Shown here one piece after another: positions 7,552 to 15,668 of a stretch of 64,000 nt of DNA. A program made the translations under genes and the position numbers. Origin of the DNA: Desulfobacterales bacterium (GTDB lineage: Bacteria; Desulfobacterota; UBA8473). Under the pieces are notes generated by a model. The model was not told where the DNA came from. It saw only the letters and a program-made list of their open reading frames with translations, and made no database searches. The stretch is from NCBI GenBank assembly GCA_016209225.1, contig JACQWO010000017.1, positions 60,326-124,325 of the forward strand, in the 5' to 3' direction. The first letter of the stretch is position 1, and every line of letters starts with the position of its first letter.

Positions 7552-9402
7552 ATGGAAGATGAACTCCGCACAGTAATAGAGATGAGTAATACCGGTATAG
7601 TAATCCTGGATGGGGATTATAATATCGGGTTTGCAAATAAGAATACCTCAGAGTTGACTGGCTATCAGGTCGAAGATCTCCTGGGAATGAACTTCATGGA
7701 TATATTCAACTCTGGGAATAAAAAGGTCATCAAGGATATGTTAGCAGAACATAAGATGGGAGAGAACATACGTTCATGTTCTGAGTTGGAGATTCTGACA
7801 GCCCAGGGCAATAGGAAGGAAGCAGAAATTTGTATTACAACTACCAGGGATAGCAATGGAACAGGGAAGATATACGCCTATCTTCGAGATATTTCTGAAC
7901 GGAAGATGTCTGAAGAGAAATTAAAGATGACCGAAGAGAAATACAGTCTCTTGTTCGAAAGGGTTCAACAGGGTTTGTTCATAAGCAGCAGGGAAGGTAA
8001 GTTTATCGACTGCAATCAGGCGATGCTGGATATGCTAGGCTACGAAGACAAAGAGGAGTTTTTGTCCCTTGATATTGCAAGGGATGTGTACGTAAACCCG
8101 GAGGATAGAAGGATTTTCCAGGATTTGGTAGAGAGGGATGGTTTTGTCAAGGAGTACGAGGTTGAGTTAAAGAGAAAAGATGGGAAGAAGGTTACTATCT
8201 TGCTGACGGGGAATATAAAAAGAGATAGGGACGGAGAGATAGCCGGGTATGAGGGGATAAACACCGATATTACGGAGAGAAAAAACATAGAGCATGAACT
8301 GAGAAAAGCCAATGATTTTTTTAGGAACCTTATCGATAGCTCGGTAGACGGGATAATTGCCGCTGATATAAAGGGGAATATAGTAATCTTTAATAAAGGA
8401 ACTGAGAAACTGCTGGGATATAAGGCGGGAGAGGTGATTGGAAAGCTGCACATAACAGGTCTATATCCCCCCGGTGTTGCCAAAGATATTATGAGAAAGT
8501 TAAGAAGCCAGGAATTCGGAGGTGTGGGGAGGTTAGAGACAACTCAGAGCACTCTGGTTGACAAAGATGGAGAACATATACCCATAAACATCTCAGCGGC
8601 CATAGTCTATGAGGATGGAAAGGAAATAGCGACTGTGGGCATATTCACCGACCTGAGAGAAAAATTGAGGATGGAAAGGGAACTGCAGGATGCCCAATTA
8701 CAGCTCCTTCAGTCGGAGAAGATGTCTTCCCTGGGGAAACTGGCTGCTGGTGTTGCCCATGAAATAAACAACCCTCTAGGTGGGATTCTGATATATTCCA
8801 ACCTCCTTATAGAAGAGATGGAAGATAGTGATCCGAAGAGGGAAGATTTAAAAAGGATAGCCGATGAGGCCACTCGATGCAAAGAGATAGTAAAGAGCCT
8901 TCTTGAATTTGCCCGTCAAACCGGACCAAAGATGGAACCCATTGACATTAACCGGGCAATCAACGAGGGTCTCTTCTTCCTGGAAAACCAGGCTGCATTT
9001 CTTAATATCGAAATAATAAAAAAACTAGATTTGTCACTTCCTCTGATAGAGGGGAATTCCAGCCAATTAAAGCAGGTTTTTATGAACATTATGGTCAATG
9101 CTGCTGAGGCTATGGAAGGCAGGGGGGCATTAACCGTAACAACCGTTCTGCAGCCCGAAAACAATTCGGTTTTAATTGAATTTTCAGATACCGGGAAAGG
9201 GATACCTCCCGAATATATCTCCAAGATATTTGATCCGTTCTTTACCACAAAAGAGGTTGGAAAGGGAACCGGGCTTGGACTTAGTTTGTCTTACGGGGTT
9301 ATAGAACAACACAAGGGGAAAATAGATGTAAAGAGTGAGGTTGGGAGAGGAACCTGTTTTGTAATTGAATTGCCCGCGAAGTATGAAAATTCAGCCAACT
9401 AA
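7552..9402 (+). CDS. PAS-domain sensor histidine kinase
   Basis: The 616-residue protein has three PAS units (about residues 1-115, 125-245 and 255-370), each ending in a recognisable PAC tail such as AYLRDISERK and GINTDITERKN. The kinase core follows: phospho-acceptor H403 in GVAHEINNPLGGIL, N-box NIMVNAAEAM, and G-boxes DTGKGIPPEY and GTGLGLSLSYG. No membrane segment is visible, so it senses a cytoplasmic signal, perhaps redox or a ligand. No response regulator is adjacent downstream; the nearest are at 17354 and 17814. It may share a transcript with fbp. Confidence 0.9.
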   Translation: MEDELRTVIEMSNTGIVILDGDYNIGFANKNTSELTGYQVEDLLGMNFMDIFNSGNKKVIKDMLAEHKMGENIRSCSELEILTAQGNRKEAEICITTTRDSNGTGKIYAYLRDISERKMSEEKLKMTEEKYSLLFERVQQGLFISSREGKFIDCNQAMLDMLGYEDKEEFLSLDIARDVYVNPEDRRIFQDLVERDGFVKEYEVELKRKDGKKVTILLTGNIKRDRDGEIAGYEGINTDITERKNIEHELRKANDFFRNLIDSSVDGIIAADIKGNIVIFNKGTEKLLGYKAGEVIGKLHITGLYPPGVAKDIMRKLRSQEFGGVGRLETTQSTLVDKDGEHIPINISAAIVYEDGKEIATVGIFTDLREKLRMERELQDAQLQLLQSEKMSSLGKLAAGVAHEINNPLGGILIYSNLLIEEMEDSDPKREDLKRIADEATRCKEIVKSLLEFARQTGPKMEPIDINRAINEGLFFLENQAAFLNIEIIKKLDLSLPLIEGNSSQLKQVFMNIMVNAAEAMEGRGALTVTTVLQPENNSVLIEFSDTGKGIPPEYISKIFDPFFTTKEVGKGTGLGLSLSYGVIEQHKGKIDVKSEVGRGTCFVIELPAKYENSAN

Positions 9403-9407
9403 AAACC

Positions 9408-9456
9408 TTGACAAAATACTACCTGTATGTTAATCAGTAAAATGAATAATCATTCA
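9408..9456 (+). promoter_or_regulatory. Promoter and TetR-type operator before metF
   Basis: TTGACA (9408-9413) and a weak -10 TAATCA (9431-9436) are 17 bases apart. A palindrome TGAAT-N4-ATTCA (9443-9456) follows just downstream. The arrangement copies that at 23576-23627 before tetR. The downstream gene is metF at 9636, about 180 bases away. Confidence 0.6.
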
Positions 9457-9635
9457 GTGAAAAGGCCATCGAACTAAACATAAGAAAGCCCATAGACTTC
9501 ATCCCAAAACATGCCTGAATTAAAGGCTCAGATTCGCAGGCAAAAGGTGTTCTACCGCCGCGTAAAATCATTTGGTTCAGATAAAGTTGGAATTAGCAGT
9601 GCATAATGCCTTAGAAAGGTAAACCAGGAGGAATA

Positions 9636-10544
9636 ATGCATTTTCAAGAACTCTTGGATTCTAAAAAATTCTTGGTAATATCAGAGTTACAGCCGCCAAA
9701 AGGTACTGATTTGACTGAATTTTATGATTATGCTGAGAAGATGAAAGGAAGGGTCGATGCAATTAACGTTCCCGACCTTCAAAGCGCGGTAATGAGGTTA
9801 GGTTCTCTATCTGCTTCTTACCTGTTAAAAGAAAAAGGATTTACCCCGATCTGCAATATGACATGTCGTGACAGGAATCGGCTTGCCTTGCAATCCGACT
9901 TACTCAATATCTCTGTCCTTGGTATTGAGAACATCATAGTCAGCCGAGGAGAAGATCCCTCTTTGGGGGACCACCCCGATGCGAAGCCTGTCTTCGATTT
10001 AACCCCTCTTGAATTTATTTCTGCCATCAGGGACTTACAAAAGGGCCATGATATGGCAAAGAGCGACCTGCATGGGACCCCAAAATTCTGTGTCGGCTCC
10101 ACGGTCAATTCCAGTGCCCAGAGGGGAGCATTAGACCTGGAAATCAAAAAGATGGAAGAAGAGATAAGGGCAGGGGTAGACTTTTTCCTTACAACATCTG
10201 TATTCGAATTGAATATTTTCGAAAATTTTATCAAAAAGATTGAATATCTCAAGGTACCGATCATTCCAGGTATAATGATTCTCAAATCAGTTGGAATGGC
10301 CAGATTTATGAATAAACATGTGGAAGATGTCTTTGTCCCTGAGGTTTTAATTGAAAGACTGATGAAATCAGCAGATAAACCAAAGACCAGTGTGGAGATT
10401 GCCTCTGAATTGATCAATGGATTGAAACCCCTCTGTCAGGGGGTTCACCTGATCCCATTCGGTTGGGAAGACAGGGTTCCTTCAATTATAGAAAAGGCGG
10501 GAGTAACTATTCAGCCACAGATTCACACAGATGAACGCAGATAG
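9636..10544 (+). CDS. metF: Methylenetetrahydrofolate reductase (MetF), first copy
   Basis: The 302-residue TIM-barrel protein belongs to the 5,10-methylene-THF reductase family, which converts methylene-THF to methyl-THF with FAD. Visible motifs are LVISELQPPKGTD at the first strand, ICNMTCRDRNRLALQSDLL (folate/flavin site), IIVSRGEDP and FFLTTSVFELNIFENFIKKI. The protein ends QIHTDERR, and those last codons are encoded by the terminal-inverted-repeat element that begins at 10503, so the natural C-terminus has been replaced. AGGAGGA precedes the ATG. It heads the hdr-metV-metF cluster and has a second paralogue at 16334. It may work with the Hdr proteins or have a separate role. Confidence 0.88.
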   Translation: MHFQELLDSKKFLVISELQPPKGTDLTEFYDYAEKMKGRVDAINVPDLQSAVMRLGSLSASYLLKEKGFTPICNMTCRDRNRLALQSDLLNISVLGIENIIVSRGEDPSLGDHPDAKPVFDLTPLEFISAIRDLQKGHDMAKSDLHGTPKFCVGSTVNSSAQRGALDLEIKKMEEEIRAGVDFFLTTSVFELNIFENFIKKIEYLKVPIIPGIMILKSVGMARFMNKHVEDVFVPEVLIERLMKSADKPKTSVEIASELINGLKPLCQGVHLIPFGWEDRVPSIIEKAGVTIQPQIHTDERR

Positions 10545-10689
10545 GTTTAAATAATATTGAGGTTGGCTTATTATTGAATTTTGGCAGAAAACCAGAATTC
10601 AAGAGATTTGTATATGATAATAAAAGAAAAAAAATCAGCGGTAATCAGCGTCAGCGGTAATCAGCGTAGATCGGTGGCTGAATAGTTAC
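10503..10689. mobile_element. MITE-like element with 16-bp terminal inverted repeats
   Basis: The ends GTAACTATTCAGCCAC (10503-10518) and GTGGCTGAATAGTTAC (10674-10689) are perfect inverted copies. The 187-bp interior contains tandem CAGCGGTAATCAGCGT units and no gene. The left end overlaps the last codons of metF and the right end covers the expected start of hdrC. Shorter relatives with GTAACTACTCAGG ends lie at 36613-36722 and 43377-43389. Confidence 0.75.
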
Positions 10690-11232
10690 AACGAAACAAA
10701 TCATCCTCTGGATGCCCTGGTTTCTAAAATAGGGAAGACAGACGTACTGGTATGCTATCAGTGTAAAAAATGCTCAGCAGGGTGTCCTGTAAGCCCTGAT
10801 ATGGACATTCTTCCCCATCAGGTCATAAGAATGGTACAGTTTGGCATGAAAGAGAGGCTACTCAACTCAAAGACAATATGGTTATGCGCCTCCTGTGAAA
10901 CCTGCACTGCCAGATGTCCCAATGACGTGGATCTGGCAAAGGTCATGGATGTGTTAAGACAGATGGCAATCAATTCCGGTGAACCCCTGGGCGACAGCCG
11001 TGTCCCCTTTTTCCATTCCGCATTCCTTTCATCTGTTCGCAAGAGAGGCAGAATATACGAATTGGAGATGATAGCTAAATACAAATTGAAAAACCGGGAA
11101 TTCAAAAAGGACATAAAACTGGGGATTATGATGTTTTTAAAAGGGAAACTCAAACTATTGTCCCCTAAGATTAAGGGAAAGAAGGAAATCAAAGATATCT
11201 TTTCACAGGTAAAGAAGGGAGTGATCGGATGA
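10678..11232 (+). CDS. hdrC: Heterodisulfide reductase subunit C (HdrC)-like
   Basis: The protein of about 184 residues carries two [4Fe-4S] motifs: CYQCKKCSAGCP, encoded at 10753-10788, and CASCETCTARCP at 10888-10923. It passes electrons between HdrA and the catalytic HdrB. The first ATG in frame (10801) lies after the first cluster and cannot be the true start. The frame is open upstream to 10645, but that part is element sequence and has no ATG, GTG or TTG. I place the start provisionally at CTG 10678. The real start was probably displaced by the insertion. Its stop overlaps the hdrB start (ATGA). Confidence 0.75.
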   Translation: MNSYNETNHPLDALVSKIGKTDVLVCYQCKKCSAGCPVSPDMDILPHQVIRMVQFGMKERLLNSKTIWLCASCETCTARCPNDVDLAKVMDVLRQMAINSGEPLGDSRVPFFHSAFLSSVRKRGRIYELEMIAKYKLKNREFKKDIKLGIMMFLKGKLKLLSPKIKGKKEIKDIFSQVKKGVIG

Positions 11233-12053
11233 AGCTCTCTTATTATCCCGGTTGTTCACTCCATGGGACAGCAAAAGAGTATGATGAATCTACTCGTGCC
11301 GTGTGTCATCAACTCGGCATTGAGTTGATTGAATTAGAGGACTGGAATTGTTGCGGTGCGTCATCCGCCCACTGTACTGATGAATTCTTGTCTAATGCCC
11401 TCCCTGAGAGGAACCTCAAAATAGCTGCCAATACCGGTCTAAATCTTCTTGTTCCATGCGCTGCCTGTTACAGCAGGATGATGACGGCAGGAAAAGAAAA
11501 TCCTTCCCTTAAACCGACTGTAAAGATCAGAAATCTTCCTGATCTGTTAAGGGAAGAGGATAATTTTAACAGGATTAGAGAACAGGTTAAAACGCCTCTC
11601 GAAGGTTTGAAGATAGCCTGTTATTATGGTTGTCTTTTGACTCGCCCACCAAAGATAACAGAGGTAAAGGACTATGAAAATCCACAAACCATGGATGATC
11701 TGGTAGGTATTTTGGGTGGAGAAACCGTTTCCTGGCCGTACAAAACGGAGTGTTGCGGAGGAAGCCTTGCCATTACACACACTGATATAGTAAAAAGGCT
11801 GACAAGGAAGATAATAGAGATGGCTATGGAGGCAGACGCAGATTGTTTGGTTACGGCGTGTCCCATGTGTCAGGCCAATCTGGATACCAGGCAGGATGAG
11901 ATCAGCAGAGATGAAGGAAAGGAATACAACATGCCTATATTCTATATTACCGAGCTGATAGGACTTGCTATAGATGAGAAGAAATCGAGAAGATGGTGGA
12001 AAAGGCATTTTGTTGATCCCATGCCTCTTTTACTCTCAAAGGGGTTAGTATAA
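11229..12053 (+). CDS. hdrB: Heterodisulfide reductase subunit B (HdrB)-like
   Basis: The 274-residue protein has two CCG cysteine-rich domains: WNCCGASSAH with PCAACYSRM in the first half, and KTECCGGSLAITH with TACPMCQANLD in the second. In methanogens these bind the paired non-cubane clusters that reduce heterodisulfide. In bacteria the true substrate is often unknown. Here the location between hdrC, hdrA and metF points to service in methylene-THF reduction. The start overlaps hdrC by four bases. All expected cysteines appear to be present. Confidence 0.9.
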   Translation: MKLSYYPGCSLHGTAKEYDESTRAVCHQLGIELIELEDWNCCGASSAHCTDEFLSNALPERNLKIAANTGLNLLVPCAACYSRMMTAGKENPSLKPTVKIRNLPDLLREEDNFNRIREQVKTPLEGLKIACYYGCLLTRPPKITEVKDYENPQTMDDLVGILGGETVSWPYKTECCGGSLAITHTDIVKRLTRKIIEMAMEADADCLVTACPMCQANLDTRQDEISRDEGKEYNMPIFYITELIGLAIDEKKSRRWWKRHFVDPMPLLLSKGLV

Positions 12054-12057
12054 TGGT

Positions 12058-12122
12058 GAATCGCAAGTTGTGAATCGTGAGTCGTTTTTTTATTTACGAC
12101 TTACGATTCACGATTCACGAAT
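12058..12122. repeat. Heptamer-repeat hairpin between hdrB and hdrA
   Basis: Degenerate GTGAATC/GAGTCGT units form one arm and their inverse CGACTTACGATTCACG the other, separated by a T-rich loop. The stem could attenuate or protect the transcript. Related units occur at 15594-15652, 17757-17785 and 26448-26527. Confidence 0.6.
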
Positions 12123-12137
12123 AAAAAGGTGGTTTAG

Positions 12138-15100
12138 ATGTCGGACAATAATCAACGAAAGATAGGTTCAGTGATGGTCATCGGGGGCGGAATTGCAGGG
12201 ATACAGGCATCCCTTGACCTGGCAAATTCCGGCTACTATGTATACCTGGTGGAAAAATCCCCTTCAATCGGCGGGGTTATGCCCCAACTGGACAAGACAT
12301 TTCCAACCAACGATTGCTCCATGTGTATCTTATCCCCAAAGCTGGTGGAATGCGGAAGACATTTCAATATAGAGATACTTACCAATACACAGGTAGAGGA
12401 AGTGCGAGGAGAGGCAGGCAACATGGAGGTCTCTCTGATCCGAAGCCCCAGGTTTGTGGACGAAGACAAGTGTGTAGGATGCGGAGTCTGCGCAGAGAAG
12501 TGTCCGGTAAAGGTCAAGGACAGGTTCAATGAGGGGTTGGGAGAGAGAAAGGCCATATATATTCAATACCCTCAGGCTATACCTCTGGTATATCAAATAG
12601 ACAAGGACCATTGCCGTTACTTTATTAAAGGGAAATGCAGAATATGTGAGAAGCTCTGCAAAAATGAGGCGGTCAACTTCGAAGATACAGAGAAAAGATA
12701 CGCTCTCAAAGTAGGCTCCATAATACTGGCCCCCGGCTTTGAACTCTTCGATCCCCAATTGAAAGGAGAATATGGGTACGGGGTGTACGATAATGTTGTA
12801 ACGAGCAAACAGTTCGAAAGGATACTCAGCGCCTCTGGACCGTCCATGGGGCACCTTGAGAGACCGGGAGACAAAAAAGAACCCAAAAAGATAGGTTTTA
12901 TACAGTGTGTTGGTTCTAGAGATTTACAGGCGGGAAAGGGATACTGCTCAAGTGTGTGTTGCATGTATGCCATAAAGGAAGCGGTTGTGGCGAAAGAGCA
13001 CTCAGGTGAGGTGGAGCCGACCATATTCTTCATGGACATAAGGGCTCATGGAAAGGGGTTTGATGATTATTACAAAAGGGCACAGGAGGAATATGGAGTT
13101 AGATTCATACGGTGCATGGTATCCAAAATCGTAGAGATGCCCCGAACCAAGAACTTGAGGGTGACTTATATAAATGAGGAAGGCAAGCCCGTAGAAGAGG
13201 AATTTGATATGATGGTTCTTTCAGGCGGACTTACGCCATCGGAAGATGCCAGGGCGCTGGGGAAAAGATTGGGAATCCACCTGAATCAATACGGTTTTTG
13301 TGAAACCTCACAATTCTCGCCTCTATCTACATCCAGACCAGGGATCTTCGTAAGTGGCGTATTTCAGGGTCCCAAAGACATTCCGGAGACAGTGGCCCAG
13401 GCAAGCGGCAGTGTAGCCTGTGCATCGGGTCTTCTTTCGGAAAGCCGTGGAAGCATGGTGAAAGGGAAAGAATATCCCCTGGAAACAGAAGTAAAGGATA
13501 TATCCCCAAGGATTGGTGTATTCGTCTGCCATTGCGGTATCAATATAGGAGGGGTTATAGATGTGCCACAGGTAAAGGGATATGCGGAGTCTTTGAGGGA
13601 TGTGGTATATGCTGAGGAGGGACTCTATGTGTGCTCACAAGATTTCCAGGAACTCATGAAGAAGGCCATTTCTGAGCACAATCTTAATCGGGTGGTTGTA
13701 GCATCATGTTCTCCTAGGACCCACGAACCTCTGTTTCAGGAGACATTACGGGAGACAGGATTGAACAAGTACCTCTTTGAGATGGCGAATATCAGAGATC
13801 AGTGCAGCTGGGTACATATGAGACAAAAAGAAGATGCCACCAAAAAGGCAAAGGCCCTGGTAAGGATGGCTGTGGAAAATGCAAGACTGATACAGCCTTT
13901 AGATGAGCTATCCCTGGAAATCAAAAATAAAGCTCTGGTGATTGGTGGTGGACTTTCAGGAATGACGGCTGCTCTGAGTCTGGCAGACCAGGGGTATGAG
14001 GTTTATCTGGTAGAAAAGGAGGCAAAACTAGGGGGGGCGCTGCATGATGTCTATTACACCCTGGAGGGCGACGATGTTCAATCCCATCTCAGAGAGATCA
14101 TGAAAAGGGTTGAAGCAAATCCCTCCATTCATATATTCAAGGATACTATGGTGGTTGACTTTAGCGGATATAAAGGAAACTTTGAGACGGGCTTAATGGT
14201 TGGACCAGGTATGTTCTACAGAAAGTTAGAACATGGTATTGTTATCGTAGCTACAGGGGGAGAAGAGTACAAACCAGTGGGAGAATACATGTACGGAGAG
14301 GATGAACGGGTTATGACCCAACTGGAACTGGAGAAAAGAATAGCAAATGGTGTCCCTGAGCTTTCAAAGATCGATTCCATAGTAATGATTCAATGTGTGG
14401 GTTCGAGAACAGAAGAAAGACCATACTGCAGCAGGGTGTGTTGTTCTGAGGCCATCAAGAATAGTTTGAAGCTGAAGGAACTGAACCCTAAAATGCATAT
14501 CTGTATCCTTTACAGGGATATAAGATCCTATGGTTTGATGGAGGAGTATTATACCCTTGCAAGAAAGAAAGGGGTAAAATTCATAAGGTATGATCTCAAC
14601 TCAAAACCAGGGGTAACAGTTGAAGATGGGGCTTTGAAAGTAGATATAAAAGACCCTGCCCTGGGAGAAGACCTGTCATTGTCGCCTGACTTAATAGTTT
14701 TAAGCAGCGCCATCATACCAAAAGAGAACGATGAATTGGCCACATTACTAAAGGTTCCTCGAACACAGGAAGGTTTTTTTCTTGAGGCTCATATGAAACT
14801 GAGGCCTGTAGATTTCGGGACCGATGGAATGTATGTATGCGGTCTGGCACATTCACCCAAACTCATAAGTGAGTGTATATCCCAGGCATATGCCGCCTCT
14901 GCAAGGGCCAGTACCATCCTTTCCCAGGAAAGGATTCATGTGGGTGGCGTAGTTGCTACAGTAAACGGCGATTTATGCGCCGCATGCCTCACGTGTGTCA
15001 GGGTATGCCCTTATGATGTCCCTGTCATAAACGAGGAGGGTTTTGCAGAGATTAATATGGCCAAATGTCAGGGGTGTGGAAGTTGCGCGTCTGAGTGTCC

Positions 15101-15182
15101 GGCGAAGGCTATAGATCTCCAACATTTCAGGGATGAACAGATACTGGCAAAATGTAACGCATTATTGGAAGGGGTTTTATAA
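12138..15182 (+). CDS. hdrA: HdrA-like flavin Fe-S protein, double-length
   Basis: The 1014-residue protein contains two HdrA-type units. The first has an FAD site VIGGGIAGIQASLDLA (about residues 13-28), the HdrA signature NDCSMCILSPKL, and a ferredoxin pair (CVGCGVCAEKCP, CRICEKLC). A second dinucleotide site, VIGGGLSGMTAALSLA, lies near residue 600. A C-terminal 2[4Fe-4S] domain (CAACLTCVRVCP, CQGCGSCASECP) begins near residue 950. HdrA flavin bifurcates electrons; the doubled form is known from bacterial Hdr complexes. The signature cysteines are coded as Cys, not Sec. The stop shares one base with the start of mvhD. It is the electron hub of the MetFV-Hdr-MvhD set. Confidence 0.93.
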   Translation: MSDNNQRKIGSVMVIGGGIAGIQASLDLANSGYYVYLVEKSPSIGGVMPQLDKTFPTNDCSMCILSPKLVECGRHFNIEILTNTQVEEVRGEAGNMEVSLIRSPRFVDEDKCVGCGVCAEKCPVKVKDRFNEGLGERKAIYIQYPQAIPLVYQIDKDHCRYFIKGKCRICEKLCKNEAVNFEDTEKRYALKVGSIILAPGFELFDPQLKGEYGYGVYDNVVTSKQFERILSASGPSMGHLERPGDKKEPKKIGFIQCVGSRDLQAGKGYCSSVCCMYAIKEAVVAKEHSGEVEPTIFFMDIRAHGKGFDDYYKRAQEEYGVRFIRCMVSKIVEMPRTKNLRVTYINEEGKPVEEEFDMMVLSGGLTPSEDARALGKRLGIHLNQYGFCETSQFSPLSTSRPGIFVSGVFQGPKDIPETVAQASGSVACASGLLSESRGSMVKGKEYPLETEVKDISPRIGVFVCHCGINIGGVIDVPQVKGYAESLRDVVYAEEGLYVCSQDFQELMKKAISEHNLNRVVVASCSPRTHEPLFQETLRETGLNKYLFEMANIRDQCSWVHMRQKEDATKKAKALVRMAVENARLIQPLDELSLEIKNKALVIGGGLSGMTAALSLADQGYEVYLVEKEAKLGGALHDVYYTLEGDDVQSHLREIMKRVEANPSIHIFKDTMVVDFSGYKGNFETGLMVGPGMFYRKLEHGIVIVATGGEEYKPVGEYMYGEDERVMTQLELEKRIANGVPELSKIDSIVMIQCVGSRTEERPYCSRVCCSEAIKNSLKLKELNPKMHICILYRDIRSYGLMEEYYTLARKKGVKFIRYDLNSKPGVTVEDGALKVDIKDPALGEDLSLSPDLIVLSSAIIPKENDELATLLKVPRTQEGFFLEAHMKLRPVDFGTDGMYVCGLAHSPKLISECISQAYAASARASTILSQERIHVGGVVATVNGDLCAACLTCVRVCPYDVPVINEEGFAEINMAKCQGCGSCASECPAKAIDLQHFRDEQILAKCNALLEGVL

Positions 15183-15607
15183 TGGAAGAGTTCGATCCTA
15201 TCATCGTTGCCTTTTGCTGCCATTATTGAGCATACTCGGCCGCGGACCTGGCAGGTTCTATGAGATTGAACTATCCTCCCAATGTTAAGATAATAAAGGT
15301 TCCATGCACCGGCAAGGTGGATGTAATTCATCTCTTACATGCCTTTGAAAGAGGCGCAGACGGAGTGTATATAGCAGGTTGTTTAGAGGGGGACTGTCAT
15401 TTCTTGCGGGGTAACCTTAGGGCAAGAAAGAGGGTGGAATATACAAAAAGGCTGTTGGATGAGATAGGCATAGGTGGAGAAAGGTTGCAAATGTACAACA
15501 TGTCGGCTGCCCAGGGCCCGCGTTTTGCAGAAGTCGCCCGAGAAATGACAGAAAGGATAATGACACTGGGACCTAATCCCATAAGGGCAAAAAACCGTGA
15601 ACCGTGA
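15182..15607 (+). CDS. mvhD: MvhD-like Fe-S subunit, probable selenoprotein
   Basis: Reading through TGA at 15227-15229 gives a 141-residue protein of normal family length. The start reads EEFDPIIVAFCCHY-U-AYSAADLAG, which aligns with the family motif FCCNWCSYAGADLAG, so the TGA replaces a conserved cluster cysteine. The rest (GCLEGDCHFLRGN) keeps the other cysteines. A hairpin GACCT-GGC-AGGTT lies 16 bases after the TGA, with an outer CTC/GAG pair, in the place expected of a bacterial SECIS. MvhD passes electrons to HdrA. The ATG shares one base with the hdrA stop, so an intact gene is expected here. A start at 15260 would drop the cluster motif. No selA, selB or selC gene is in the window. 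Confidence 0.85.
15230..15264 (+). promoter_or_regulatory. Putative SECIS element of mvhD
   Basis: The RNA after the TGA can form a hairpin: G45-A-C-C-T49 pairs with A53-G-G-T-T57 (last two digits of 152xx), with loop GGC at 15250-15252 about 21 bases from the TGA. An outer CTC (15235-15237) can pair with GAG (15262-15264). Guanines in the loop suit SelB binding. Confidence 0.55.
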
Positions 15608-15652
15608 ATCGTAAACCATTTACCATTCACGACTCACGATTTACGATTCTAA
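15594..15652. repeat. Heptamer-repeat hairpin between mvhD and metV
   Basis: Units such as CCGTGAATCGT and their inverse ACGACTCACGATTTACG form a stem. The unit type matches 12058-12122. The left arm overlaps the last codons of mvhD. Confidence 0.6.
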
Positions 15653-15668
15653 GTTGAGAGGTGAAGGT

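Noticed and set aside
10801..11232. HdrC starting at ATG 10801
   Set aside because: The first [4Fe-4S] motif CYQCKKCSAGCP lies upstream in the same open frame.
15260..15607. MvhD as a short protein starting at 15260
   Set aside because: It would lose the FCC..C cluster motif, while an ATG overlapping the hdrA stop opens the same frame through a single TGA.
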